Below, one piece after another: positions 32,721 to 39,793 of a stretch of 64,000 nucleotides of DNA. Below the pieces are notes generated by a model, which ran no database searches, was not told where the DNA came from, and saw nothing but the letters and a program-made list of their open reading frames with translations. Origin of the DNA: Clostridiales bacterium (GTDB lineage: Bacteria; Bacillota; Clostridia; Oscillospirales; Oscillospiraceae); the NCBI GenBank assembly GCA_025757645.1, contig CP107216.1:62001-126000 (forward strand). Reading direction: 5' to 3'. The position numbers were made by a program, and so were the translations under genes. Each line of letters begins with the position of its first letter. The first letter of the stretch is position 1.

Positions 32721-33218
32721 TTATCCGCGGCCGCTGCCGCGGCGGCGGCCGCGCGTGCGGTCGCTGTAGAGGCGGTTGCCGGCCATGCGGCTGTCCGACT
32801 CCTGCATGAACTGCTTGAGCCGGTCTTCAAACGCAGCGTCCCCGCTCGGGCCGCTGACCTGTCCCGCCGGCTGGGCCGAACGGTTGTTCGGGCGCGCGGC
32901 GCGCGGTGCGCCGCCGTTATGATTCGGGCGGCTGCCGCCCGGGCGGCCGCCGTGCATCGGGCGGTTGTTCGGACGCTCGGGCGCGGGCTCTGCCTTCTTG
33001 ATGGACAGATTGATCTTCCCATCCGGCGTCACGGCCAGCACGCGCACCTTCACCTGATCACCCAGCTTCAAAAACTCGTTGACGTCGTTGACGTAGGTGT
33101 TGGCGATCTCGGATATGTGCACCAGACCGCTCCTGCCGTCCGGCAGGCTCACAAACGCGCCAAACTTCGTGATACCGGTGACGGTACCCTCCACAACTGC
33201 TCCGACTTCCACCTGCAT
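32721..33218 (-). CDS. yabR: S1-domain RNA-binding protein, YabR-like
   Basis: 165 residues. One S1/OB RNA-binding domain at 1-72 (VGAVVEGTVTGITKFGAFVS, GRSGLVHISEIANTYVNDVN, GDQVKVRVLAVTPDGKINLS). The rest is a long disordered tail rich in Arg, Gly, Asn and Pro ending in RTRGRRRGSGRG, which would bind RNA nonspecifically. Start at MQVEVGAVV, preceded by AAGGAG; a longer in-frame start would add a non-conserved segment. Fourth member of the yabP-yabQ-divIC-yabR cluster known from Bacillus; relatives are general ribosome-associated or translational regulators. Confidence 0.88.
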   Translation of the reverse strand: MQVEVGAVVEGTVTGITKFGAFVSLPDGRSGLVHISEIANTYVNDVNEFLKLGDQVKVRVLAVTPDGKINLSIKKAEPAPERPNNRPMHGGRPGGSRPNHNGGAPRAARPNNRSAQPAGQVSGPSGDAAFEDRLKQFMQESDSRMAGNRLYSDRTRGRRRGSGRG

Positions 33219-33237
33219 ACGGTTCGTTTCTCCTTGC

Positions 33238-33516
33238 TCAATCACTCGTGTCGTAAAAAATCTTTTCACCGGGCTTGACCAGACCGAGCTTTTCGCGCGC
33301 GACCGACTCGATCATGTCGTCGTCCTCGCTGTGGTCGATCTGATATTGCAGCTCGGCGTTGGCCTGGGTCATTTCGGACACCTGCTGCTGCAGCGTCGCC
33401 GCGCGATCCTGAAGCTGCCGGGTCTGCCGGTGCACCACAAACAGGCTGATGAGCGCGTACACCATCAGCACCGCGATGACCAGCGTTGTAAAGATGCTTG
33501 CCTTTTTGAATTTCAC
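33238..33516 (-). CDS. divIC: Septum formation initiator, DivIC/FtsB family
   Basis: 92 residues. Short cytoplasmic N-terminus, one transmembrane helix (about 9-27: FTTLVIAVLMVYALISLFVV), an extracytoplasmic coiled coil (QTRQLQDRAATLQQQVSEMT) and the family ending ESVAREKLGLVKPGEKIFYD. Part of the DivIB-DivIC-FtsL divisome complex. Start preceded by GGGGAGG about 10 bases upstream. It overlaps the open frame of yabQ by some 250 bases in a different frame (see yabQ). Confidence 0.93.
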   Translation of the reverse strand: MKFKKASIFTTLVIAVLMVYALISLFVVHRQTRQLQDRAATLQQQVSEMTQANAELQYQIDHSEDDDMIESVAREKLGLVKPGEKIFYDTSD

Positions 33517-33979
33517 AGTCTGCAGAACCTCCCCCCGGATCGTATCTGCTTCCAGTAATACAGTCTATTCTAAAACATCTGCGGCGATTTTGGAAGCGTT
33601 TTTTTGCAAAAATCCAAACTTTTTTTGCAAATTTCTGTCCGGGGGCGGCAAATTGGCGCGTTTTTTGCGCGCAGCGGCGGGAAAATTGCTCCAGCGGCGG
33701 CAAAACCTGTCCGCTGACCCAGGCAAAGTAGCCCGTCCAGCCGGCCGCGATGGCGAGAAACATGAACAGGCGCACCTGCCCCGAGCCGGCCGCCATGCCG
33801 AAGGCGAACACCGTCAGCCCCACCGCCAGGCAGAACACGGCGTCGAGCACCGCGCGGAGAAAGGCCCGGCGCGCATGGCGGCGCGGCACGCGCAGCACAT
33901 CGAACAGCAGCCCGAGCGCCGCGCCGAGCCCCAGCGCCAGCGCCACCTGCCCGAGCTGGGCGAGCGGGTGCAGGCTCAT
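33266..33979 (-). CDS. yabQ: Spore cortex protein YabQ-like; probable frame disruption at 3' end
   Basis: Membrane protein of the sporulation cortex cluster. The first 95 residues have the YabQ pattern with about three hydrophobic segments (LGQVALALGLGAALGLLFDV, AVLDAVFCLAVGLTVFAFGM, LFMFLAIAAGWTGYFAWVSG). The frame then runs without a stop through the whole first part of divIC, to 33266, which is very unlikely to be real. Two T7 tracts (33599-33605 and 33620-33626; A7 on the coding strand) lie just before; a one-base slip there would give a stop at about 33567, just upstream of divIC. The true end is therefore uncertain. ATGA overlap with yabP. Confidence 0.7.
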   Translation of the reverse strand: MSLHPLAQLGQVALALGLGAALGLLFDVLRVPRRHARRAFLRAVLDAVFCLAVGLTVFAFGMAAGSGQVRLFMFLAIAAGWTGYFAWVSGQVLPPLEQFSRRCAQKTRQFAAPGQKFAKKVWIFAKKRFQNRRRCFRIDCITGSRYDPGGGSADCEIQKGKHLYNAGHRGADGVRAHQPVCGAPADPAASGSRGDAAAAGVRNDPGQRRAAISDRPQRGRRHDRVGRARKARSGQAR

Positions 33980-34269
33980 CCGCCGAACAGGCGCGACCAG
34001 AAGCCGCCGCCGGACGCCGTCTCCTCCGTGTAGTCGAGCGCGTCAAACGCGCCGTCGATGGCCAGCTCCCCCGTGTCGATCGCAAGGCGGCCGACGCGCA
34101 GCCCCTCCCCGTGCACGGTGAGCATCCCGCGCGACGTGCGCATGGAGACCTCCGTGTCGTCGAAGCGCACGACCTCGTCCACGCCCGTGACGGTCAGATG
34201 GCTGCGCTCGTCGAGCGTGACCGCGTGCGGCCGGCGCTGCGGCGCGGCCTTCTTGTCCTCGTATGGCAT
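33976..34269 (-). CDS. yabP: Sporulation protein YabP
   Basis: 97 residues, the normal size. YabP/YqfC beta-rich domain: HAVTLDERSHLTVTGVDEVV, RFDDTEVSMRTSRGMLTVHG, EGLRVGRLAIDTGELAIDGA. Needed in Bacillus for spore coat/cortex assembly, expressed in the mother cell. Start MPYEDKKAAP preceded by GGAGGGGAG. Stop overlaps yabQ start. Its presence supports a spore-forming ancestry. Confidence 0.93.
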   Translation of the reverse strand: MPYEDKKAAPQRRPHAVTLDERSHLTVTGVDEVVRFDDTEVSMRTSRGMLTVHGEGLRVGRLAIDTGELAIDGAFDALDYTEETASGGGFWSRLFGG

Positions 34270-34329
34270 AGGCTCCCCTCCCGGTTCTGGTTTGCTACCA
34301 GCGTATGCGGGGATGGCGGGCGGTATGCG

Positions 34330-34510
34330 GGGATGGATGGGCAACACCGGCGGCACTGGCAGTGAAAGAACCTTTCCACCGCATCCGCTTCGCTGCGCTC
34401 AGCACCCTCTCGGCAAGGAGAAGGCAGCGCCAAAGGCGATGCACGATCTCACCCAAGGCGGGCGTTGCCCCCTCGGGCTTTCCCGCTTTCCAACATCGCT
34501 GCCGGTTGTT
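34330..34510 (+). repeat. Dispersed intergenic repeat, copy B
   Basis: Second copy of the repeat at 3257-3446, same strand: CAACACCGGCGGCACTGGCA, GAAAGAACCTTTCCACCGCA, TCGCTGCGCTCAGCACC, GGAGAAGGCAGCGCC, GCGATGCACGATCTCA, GTTGCCCCCTCGGGCTTTCC. Two GTATGCGGGGATGG units precede it (about 34303-34335). Ends 25 bases before the next TTATGTAAAC. Confidence 0.6.
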
Positions 34511-34533
34511 TGCTGTGCGTTCGGTGCGCTGCA

Positions 34534-34618
34534 TTATGTAAACTATAAATCAACATAAATGCATAGAAAACAGGCCGTTCCTGATATGGAACGGCCTGTT
34601 TCATTTCGTTATGTCAAC
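34534..34618. repeat. TTATGTAAAC/TTATGTCAAC pair enclosing the ksgA terminator
   Basis: TTATGTAAAC at 34534-34543 and variant TTATGTCAAC at 34609-34618 (75 bp apart). The second includes the ksgA stop codon (complement at 34614-34616). The pair encloses a hairpin. Confidence 0.65.
34568..34601 (-). terminator. Terminator of ksgA operon
   Basis: 14-bp perfect stem AAACAGGCCGTTCC/GGAACGGCCTGTTT (34568-34581, 34588-34601). Confidence 0.8.
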
Positions 34619-35486
34619 CTGCGCCATTGCCGAGCTCGCTGCCGAGCGCGTCGCTCAGGGCGGCGAACCGGGCCAGGCTGAGCGTCTCGCCGCGCACGCG
34701 CGCATCGAGCCCGCAGGCGGCGACAGCCGCGGCGGCGCGCGCCTTGTCACAGCCGGGCACGCCGGCCGAGAGCGCGTTGACGAGCGTCTTGCGGCGCTGA
34801 TTGAACGCCGCGCGCACGACGGTGAACAGCAGCTTTTCATCCTGCACCGCAACGGGCGGGGACTTGCGCACGCGCAGGCGCACGACGGTGCTCGTGACCT
34901 TCGGCGCGGGGACAAAGCAGTGCGGCGGCACGTCGAAGAGCAGCTCCGGCTCGGCGTGCCACTGGACGAACACGGTCAGCGCGCCGTAATCCGCCGTGCC
35001 GGGCCGGGCGCACAGGCGGCGCGCGACCTCACGCTGGATCATGACGGTGACGGTGTCGAAGCAGCCGGCGGTGAGAAACGCCGTGAGCAGCGGCGACGTG
35101 ACGTTATACGGCAGGTTCGCGCACACGACGGGGCGCAGGCCGGCGAAGCGCTCGGCCACCAGCTGCGGCAGGTCGAGCGCGAGCACGTCGCCAAAGACGA
35201 GCTCCACGTTTTCATACCCCGCAAGCGTCTCGGCCAGCACGGGGCGCAGGCGCTCGTCGAGCTCGACGGAGACGACCTTCCCGGCGCGCTGCGCGAGCTG
35301 CTCGGTCAGGCAGCCGATACCCGGGCCGACCTCGAGCACGCCGGTGCGCGCGTCCGCGCCGGAGGCGTCGGCAATGTCGGCCGGCACCCACGCGGCGGTG
35401 AGAAAGTTCTGCCCCAGGGACTTGGAAAAGCGGAAATCGTGCCGCGCGAGCAGCGCGCGGATGTCCGTGAGATTTGTCAGATTCAT
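34614..35486 (-). CDS. ksgA: 16S rRNA (A1518/A1519) dimethyltransferase
   Basis: 290 residues. SAM-dependent rRNA adenine N6-dimethyltransferase of the KsgA/RsmA type. Seen: FSKSLGQNFLTAAW at the N-terminus, SAM motif VLEVGPGIGCLTEQLAQRAG, acidic VELDERLRPVL, and catalytic motif NLPYNVTSPLL, with FVPAPKVTSTVVRL further on. It modifies two adjacent adenines near the 3' end of 16S rRNA in late small-subunit assembly. Last gene of the leftward operon, 10 bases after trmD, with its terminator after the stop. Confidence 0.96.
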   Translation of the reverse strand: MNLTNLTDIRALLARHDFRFSKSLGQNFLTAAWVPADIADASGADARTGVLEVGPGIGCLTEQLAQRAGKVVSVELDERLRPVLAETLAGYENVELVFGDVLALDLPQLVAERFAGLRPVVCANLPYNVTSPLLTAFLTAGCFDTVTVMIQREVARRLCARPGTADYGALTVFVQWHAEPELLFDVPPHCFVPAPKVTSTVVRLRVRKSPPVAVQDEKLLFTVVRAAFNQRRKTLVNALSAGVPGCDKARAAAAVAACGLDARVRGETLSLARFAALSDALGSELGNGAG

Positions 35487-35496
35487 ACGCAGGCCC

Positions 35497-36783
35497 TCAC
35501 TTCAGCAGCTTTTCAAACGCCTGACGGCGCGGATCGCGCCCCGGCTCATCGCAGAGGATGTTGCCGCAGAAGCGGTAGCCGTGGCGCTCGAGGAGCTTTT
35601 TCTGCGCGCCGTTGTGCCGGTGCGTGTCCACGCGCACGGCGTGCGCGCCGCTTTCACGCGCGAGCCGCTCGACCTCCTGCATGAGCAGGTCGGACAGGCC
35701 CGTACCGCGCCAATCGGCGCTGACGGCGTTGCGGTGCAGCACGGCGGCGTGCTCCCGATCCGAGCGCCAGCGCCCGTCCGTGAGCGCGTCATAAGCAGGC
35801 TCGGGCGCGAAGGTGAGCGTAAACACGGCGGCGACCGCACCCTGATACGTGAGCACATGGCACGTGCCGGCCGCGATGTCGGCGCGGAAGGTGTCCTCGT
35901 TCGGATACGCGCCCTGCCACTGGTCAACGCGGTGGCGGCGCAGATAGTTGCGCGCCTGCTGCGCGATGGCAAGGATGGCCGGGAGGTCGTCCTCCGTTGC
36001 TATCCGGCAGACGGGCGGCTCTGTCAGCTGCGGGCGGCTGCGGTCGCGCCGGATCTTATCGAGCAGGCGCTGCTCGTCCGGCGTCGGGGGCGTCTGTTGG
36101 AAGAGGTCGGGCCGCTTTGTGAGCGTGCGCTCCAGACTCTGGCGCGTGCGCCAGGCTTCAATTTCCGCGTGGTTGCCGCCGCGCAGCACCTCCGGCACGG
36201 TGCGGCCCTCCCACGTCTCGGGGCGGGTGTACTGCGGGTACTCGAGCCGGCCGGCCCAATGGCTCTCGCCGGTGTAGCACTCGGTGTCCGACAGGACGCC
36301 CGGCACCATGCGGCAGACGCAGTCCGTGACGACCATCGCGCCGAGCTCGCCGCCCGTAAGCACAAAGTCGCCGATGGACAGCTCCTCGTCCACGCACGCC
36401 TCGATGAAGCGCTCATCCACGCCCTCATAGTGGCCGCAGACGAGCACGAGCTGGTCATAGTCGGCCTTGAGCTGGCGGGCCTTCGCCTGCGTGAACGTCG
36501 CCCCCTGCGGGGAGAGGTAAATGACGCGGCGGCGCGCTTTGGGCACAGTGCTGTCCGCGAGCGCGGCGTCGAGGCAGCTTTTGAGCGGCTGCGCCATCAT
36601 GACCTGCCCCCAGCCGCCGCCGTAGGGATAGTCGTCGACCTGCTTTTGCCGGTTTTCGGTATAGTCGCGGATCTGGTGGCAGCGGATATCGAGCAGGCCG
36701 CGCGCCTGCGCCCGGCCGAGGATGCTCTCGCCGAGCATGGCGCGCATCGTGTCGGGAAAGAGGGTGAGAATGTCGATGCGCAC
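35497..36783 (-). CDS. trmD: TrmD tRNA (m1G37) methyltransferase fused to a GNAT acetyltransferase
   Basis: 428 residues, about 170 more than normal TrmD. Residues 1-255 are full TrmD: MRIDILTLFPDTMRAMLGES, YGGGWGQVMMAQPL, and the SAM-binding trefoil knot VLVCGHYEGVDERF with ELSIGDFVLTGGELGAM; the HWAGRLEYPQYTRP region is present too. From about 262 a GNAT fold follows: CRIATEDDLPAILAIAQQAR, VLHRNAVSADWRGTGLSDLL (acetyl-CoA pyrophosphate loop-like) and a C-terminal KLLERHGYRFCG. TrmD makes m1G37 to prevent frameshifting; the substrate of the GNAT part is unknown. Follows rimM by four bases. Confidence 0.93.
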   Translation of the reverse strand: MRIDILTLFPDTMRAMLGESILGRAQARGLLDIRCHQIRDYTENRQKQVDDYPYGGGWGQVMMAQPLKSCLDAALADSTVPKARRRVIYLSPQGATFTQAKARQLKADYDQLVLVCGHYEGVDERFIEACVDEELSIGDFVLTGGELGAMVVTDCVCRMVPGVLSDTECYTGESHWAGRLEYPQYTRPETWEGRTVPEVLRGGNHAEIEAWRTRQSLERTLTKRPDLFQQTPPTPDEQRLLDKIRRDRSRPQLTEPPVCRIATEDDLPAILAIAQQARNYLRRHRVDQWQGAYPNEDTFRADIAAGTCHVLTYQGAVAAVFTLTFAPEPAYDALTDGRWRSDREHAAVLHRNAVSADWRGTGLSDLLMQEVERLARESGAHAVRVDTHRHNGAQKKLLERHGYRFCGNILCDEPGRDPRRQAFEKLLK

Positions 36784-36787
36784 GCGC

Positions 36788-37273
36788 TCACATCCCTTCG
36801 ATCAGGTGCACGACCATGCGCCCGGCGGCGGGGTCGATGCTGCGCACGAACTCCGGCCGGTCGGGGATGAGCACCTCGCGGTCGCCCTGCACGACGTAGA
36901 CGCTGCCGCGCGGCAGGTCCAGGATCTCGCGCAGTGTGCCGAGGGTCTCGCCCGTGTCGGTCTCGACAGCGATGCCGAGCAGGTCCTGCTGGAAATACTG
37001 CCCGTCGGGCAGCGTGACGTCCGCGCGCGCGATGGACACGACGCGGTTTTTCAGCGTCATGGCGGCGTTGACATCGTCCACGCCCTGAAACTTCACGACG
37101 AGCATGCCCTTGTGCACGCGGCTGTGCGCGACGTGCACGGGCGCGCCGTCGATATAAAACGTCCGGAAGCCGAGCAGGAACGCCGCGTCATCCGCCCACG
37201 GCTGGATGCGCACCTCGCCGCGCACGCCGTGCGTGTTGACGATCTTTCCTGCCTCCAGATACGGTTTTTGCAT
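36788..37273 (-). CDS. rimM: Ribosome maturation factor RimM
   Basis: 161 residues. N-terminal RimM domain (LEAGKIVNTHGVRGEVRIQP, FQGVDDVNAAMTLKNRVVSI) and C-terminal PRC barrel (QQDLLGIAVETDTGETLGTL, SVYVVQGDREVLIPDRPEFV). Binds ribosomal protein S19 during 30S maturation. Start MQKPYLEAGK, preceded by AGGGGG; the upstream in-frame ATG gives an unconserved extension. Normal position before trmD. Confidence 0.95.
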   Translation of the reverse strand: MQKPYLEAGKIVNTHGVRGEVRIQPWADDAAFLLGFRTFYIDGAPVHVAHSRVHKGMLVVKFQGVDDVNAAMTLKNRVVSIARADVTLPDGQYFQQDLLGIAVETDTGETLGTLREILDLPRGSVYVVQGDREVLIPDRPEFVRSIDPAAGRMVVHLIEGM

Positions 37274-37342
37274 CGTTGGTTGTCCCCCTTTTTGGGTGTA
37301 GGTGCAAAAAACGCACTGCACGGGTGCAGCGCGTTTCCTGCG

Positions 37343-37573
37343 TCAATCCATGATCTCCACGGAGACTTTCTTGCCCTTTCTCTGGGCGACGGCCTTCATC
37401 AGGATGCGGATCTCTTTGACGATCCGGCCCTGACGGCCGATGACCTTGCCCATATCGCCGTCGGCGACGCGCACTTCAAACACGGTCTCGCCGTTGGCCT
37501 CGCGCTCGGTCACAGAGACCTCGTCCGGTTTTTCCACGAGGTTCTGCACAATATAGGTCAGAAGCTCTTTCAT
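37343..37573 (-). CDS. khpA: KH-domain RNA-binding protein KhpA
   Basis: 76 residues, one type-II KH domain with the GRQG loop (GDMGKVIGRQGRIVKEIRIL) and the family start MKELLTYIVQNLVEKPDEVS. With KhpB it binds many RNAs and affects cell-wall growth in Gram-positives. Standard place between rpsP and rimM. Confidence 0.94.
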   Translation of the reverse strand: MKELLTYIVQNLVEKPDEVSVTEREANGETVFEVRVADGDMGKVIGRQGRIVKEIRILMKAVAQRKGKKVSVEIMD

Positions 37574-37588
37574 CTTTGGGGTCTCTCC

Positions 37589-37831
37589 TTATTCCGCTGC
37601 GATGGCTTTCTTGAGCAGCACACGAACGGTATCCGTCGGCTGTGCACCGTTGGCGAGCCAGTAGTTGGCGCGCTCGGCGTCGACGACGATCTTCTTATCC
37701 GTGCTCAGCGGATCGTACGTGCCGATCTCCTCAATGCATCTGCCGTCGCGTGCGAAACGGGAGTCCGCCACCACGATGCGGTAGTACGGGGCCTTCTTGG
37801 CGCCCATTCTGCGAAGTCTGATCTTGACCAT
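37589..37831 (-). CDS. rpsP: 30S ribosomal protein S16
   Basis: 80 residues of the usual length: MVKIRLRRMGAKKAPYYRIV, RDGRCIEEIGTYDPL, AERANYWLANGAQPTDTVRV. Binds 16S rRNA early in assembly. In the ffh-rpsP-khpA-rimM-trmD order. Confidence 0.98.
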   Translation of the reverse strand: MVKIRLRRMGAKKAPYYRIVVADSRFARDGRCIEEIGTYDPLSTDKKIVVDAERANYWLANGAQPTDTVRVLLKKAIAAE

Positions 37832-37893
37832 GTATCTTCACCTCCATCAAAGTTCTCTGTATCTCCAGCTCCCTGCGGGAGCTTGGAACCAAT

Positions 37894-39279
37894 TTAGAAT
37901 CCGTACGGACGGCCGCCGCCGCCGAACAGATTGCCCAGCCCGCCGAGTCCGCCGCGGCCGCCGCGCTTCATACGCTTCATGGCCTTGCTGTTTCCGGACA
38001 TCTGACGCACGAGCTGCTGCATGAGCTCGAACTGCTTGAGCAGCTTGTTGATCTCGACCACGCTCGTGCCCGCGCCCGCCGCGATGCGCTTTTTGCGGCT
38101 GGAGTTTAAGATGGCGGGGTTGTCGCGCTCGCCGGGGGTCATGGACTGGATGATCGCCTCGATGCGGCCCATGGCCTTCTCGTCGACGTTCGCGCCCGAG
38201 AGGGCCTTGGCGTCCATGCCGGGGATCATGCCGGCGATGTCCTGCAGAGAGCCCATGCCCTTGATCTGCTGGAGCTGGTCGTAATAATCCGTGAGCGTGA
38301 AGCGGTTCTGCCGCAGACGCTCGGCCATTTCCTCGGCCTTTTTCTGGTCGAGGTTCTGCTCGGCCTTTTCGATGAGCGTGAGCACATCGCCCATGCCGAG
38401 GATGCGGCTGGCCATACGGTCGGGGTGGAAGGGCTCGATCTGGTCAAGCTTCTCGCCGATGCCGGCAAACTTGATGGGCTTGCCGGTCAGCGCCTTGATC
38501 GACAGCGCGGCGCCGCCGCGGGCGTCGCCGTCGAGCTTCGTGAGCATGACGCCGGTGATATCGAGCGCGTCGTCAAAGGCCTGCGCGGTCGCCACCGCGT
38601 CCTGGCCGATCATCGCGTCGATGACGAGCAGGATCTCCGCGGGGTTGACGGCGGCCTTGATGTTCTGCAGCTCGGTCATGAGCGCCTCGTCGATGTGCAG
38701 GCGGCCGGCCGTGTCGAGAAAGACGAGGTCGTTGCCGTGCTTTTTCGCGTGCTCGATGCCGGCCTTGGCGATCTCGACCGGGTCGCCCTGCCCCATCTGG
38801 AACACGGGAATGTCGAGCTGGCGGCCGACGGTCTCAAGCTGCTGGATGGCCGCGGGACGGTACACGTCGCACGCGACGAGCAGCGGGTGCTTGCCCTGCT
38901 TGCGCATGAGGCCGGCGAGCTTGGCGCCGTTGGTCGTCTTGCCCGCGCCCTGCAGGCCGACGAGCATGACGACGCTCGGCGACTGGGAGCTGATGTTCAG
39001 CTTCTGGTTCTCGCTGCCCATGAGAGCGGTGAGCTCTTCGTTGACGATCTTGATGACCATCTGCGCGGGCGAGAGGCTCTCGAGCACATCCGCGCCCGTG
39101 GCGCGCTCGGTCACTTTGCGCACAAAGTCCTTGACGACCTTGAAGTTCACGTCCGCCTCTAGCAGCGCGAGCTTGACCTCACGCATGGCCTCCTTCACGT
39201 CGGCCTCCGTGAGCCGGCCCTTGCCGCGCAGGCGTTTGAACGCCTCGGTCAGCTTGTCCGACAGGGATTCAAATGCCAT
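37894..39279 (-). CDS. ffh: Signal recognition particle protein Ffh
   Basis: 461 residues. N domain (MAFESLSDKLTEAFKRLRGK), G domain with P-loop VMLVGLQGAGKTTNGAKLAG, DTAGRLHIDEALM, the TKLDGDARGG switch and GEKLDQIEPFHPDRMASRIL, then the Met-rich M domain that holds signal peptides and 4.5S RNA, with a Gly/Arg-rich tail (MKRMKRGGRGGLGGLGNLFG). Start set at MAFESL; a longer open frame upstream is unconserved and overlaps ylxM. Targets nascent membrane proteins to FtsY/SecYEG. Confidence 0.97.
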   Translation of the reverse strand: MAFESLSDKLTEAFKRLRGKGRLTEADVKEAMREVKLALLEADVNFKVVKDFVRKVTERATGADVLESLSPAQMVIKIVNEELTALMGSENQKLNISSQSPSVVMLVGLQGAGKTTNGAKLAGLMRKQGKHPLLVACDVYRPAAIQQLETVGRQLDIPVFQMGQGDPVEIAKAGIEHAKKHGNDLVFLDTAGRLHIDEALMTELQNIKAAVNPAEILLVIDAMIGQDAVATAQAFDDALDITGVMLTKLDGDARGGAALSIKALTGKPIKFAGIGEKLDQIEPFHPDRMASRILGMGDVLTLIEKAEQNLDQKKAEEMAERLRQNRFTLTDYYDQLQQIKGMGSLQDIAGMIPGMDAKALSGANVDEKAMGRIEAIIQSMTPGERDNPAILNSSRKKRIAAGAGTSVVEINKLLKQFELMQQLVRQMSGNSKAMKRMKRGGRGGLGGLGNLFGGGGRPYGF

Positions 39280-39284
39280 GGTAT

Positions 39285-39635
39285 CTATCCTTTCAGATCC
39301 TGAAGCTGCCGCAGCGCCCGCTCGGCCAGCAGCCGGGCGTCGCCGCCGACGGTGTCGCGCAGCTTCGTGAGCGTATCCTCCAGCGCGGCCGCGGCCGTGC
39401 GCTGCGCAGCGAAGCGCCGCACCAGGCCGAGCCGGGCCTCCGTATCGCGCAGCGCGGCGTCCGCGCGGCGGATGTTGTCCCACACGCCCTGACGCGAAAT
39501 GCCGCTGCTGGCGGCGATCTCCGCCAGAGAGAGGTCCTGATTATAATGGAGGTCGTAATACTCCCGCTGCTTGTCCGTGAGCAGATCGCCGTAAAAATCG
39601 AACAGCATCGTGCGCCACACGGTCTCGTCCGGCAT
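39285..39635 (-). CDS. ylxM: YlxM-type DNA-binding protein, ffh regulator family
   Basis: 116 residues. Sigma-70 region-4-like helix-turn-helix: FYGDLLTDKQREYYDLHYNQ, DLSLAEIAASSGISRQGVWD, NIRRADAALRDTE. The family always precedes ffh and in streptococci modulates SRP function. Five bases before ffh. First gene of the operon, directly after a strong promoter. Confidence 0.94.
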   Translation of the reverse strand: MPDETVWRTMLFDFYGDLLTDKQREYYDLHYNQDLSLAEIAASSGISRQGVWDNIRRADAALRDTEARLGLVRRFAAQRTAAAALEDTLTKLRDTVGGDARLLAERALRQLQDLKG

Positions 39636-39652
39636 GGTGGGGTCCCTCCTCG

Positions 39653-39676
39653 CTGTAAACCATTTTTCCTTTACAG
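39653..39676 (-). promoter_or_regulatory. Inverted repeat in the ylxM leader (possible operator)
   Basis: CTGTAAA (39653-39659) and TTTACAG (39670-39676) with 10 bases between, immediately after the -10 element and overlapping the likely transcription start. Could be an operator, possibly for YlxM itself, or a small RNA hairpin in front of the RBS. Confidence 0.45.
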
Positions 39677-39683
39677 CACGAGT

Positions 39684-39712
39684 AGTATACGCGCATTCCG
39701 CGCGGGTGTCAA
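39684..39712 (-). promoter_or_regulatory. Promoter of the ylxM-ffh-rpsP operon
   Basis: Minus strand: TTGACA (39712-39707), 17-bp spacer, TATACT (39689-39684). Confidence 0.9.
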
Positions 39713-39793
39713 GTATTTTTTCTTGTCACCGCATAGTTCTCGCGCCGGATGGGAAAAATTCCGGTATTGCAAACCGTTTCTGGAGGGATCTTC

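Noticed and set aside
33266..33515. Taking the last 83 codons of the yabQ frame as real protein
   Set aside because: They lie in another frame of the well-conserved divIC and read as low-complexity Arg/Ala/Gly sequence.
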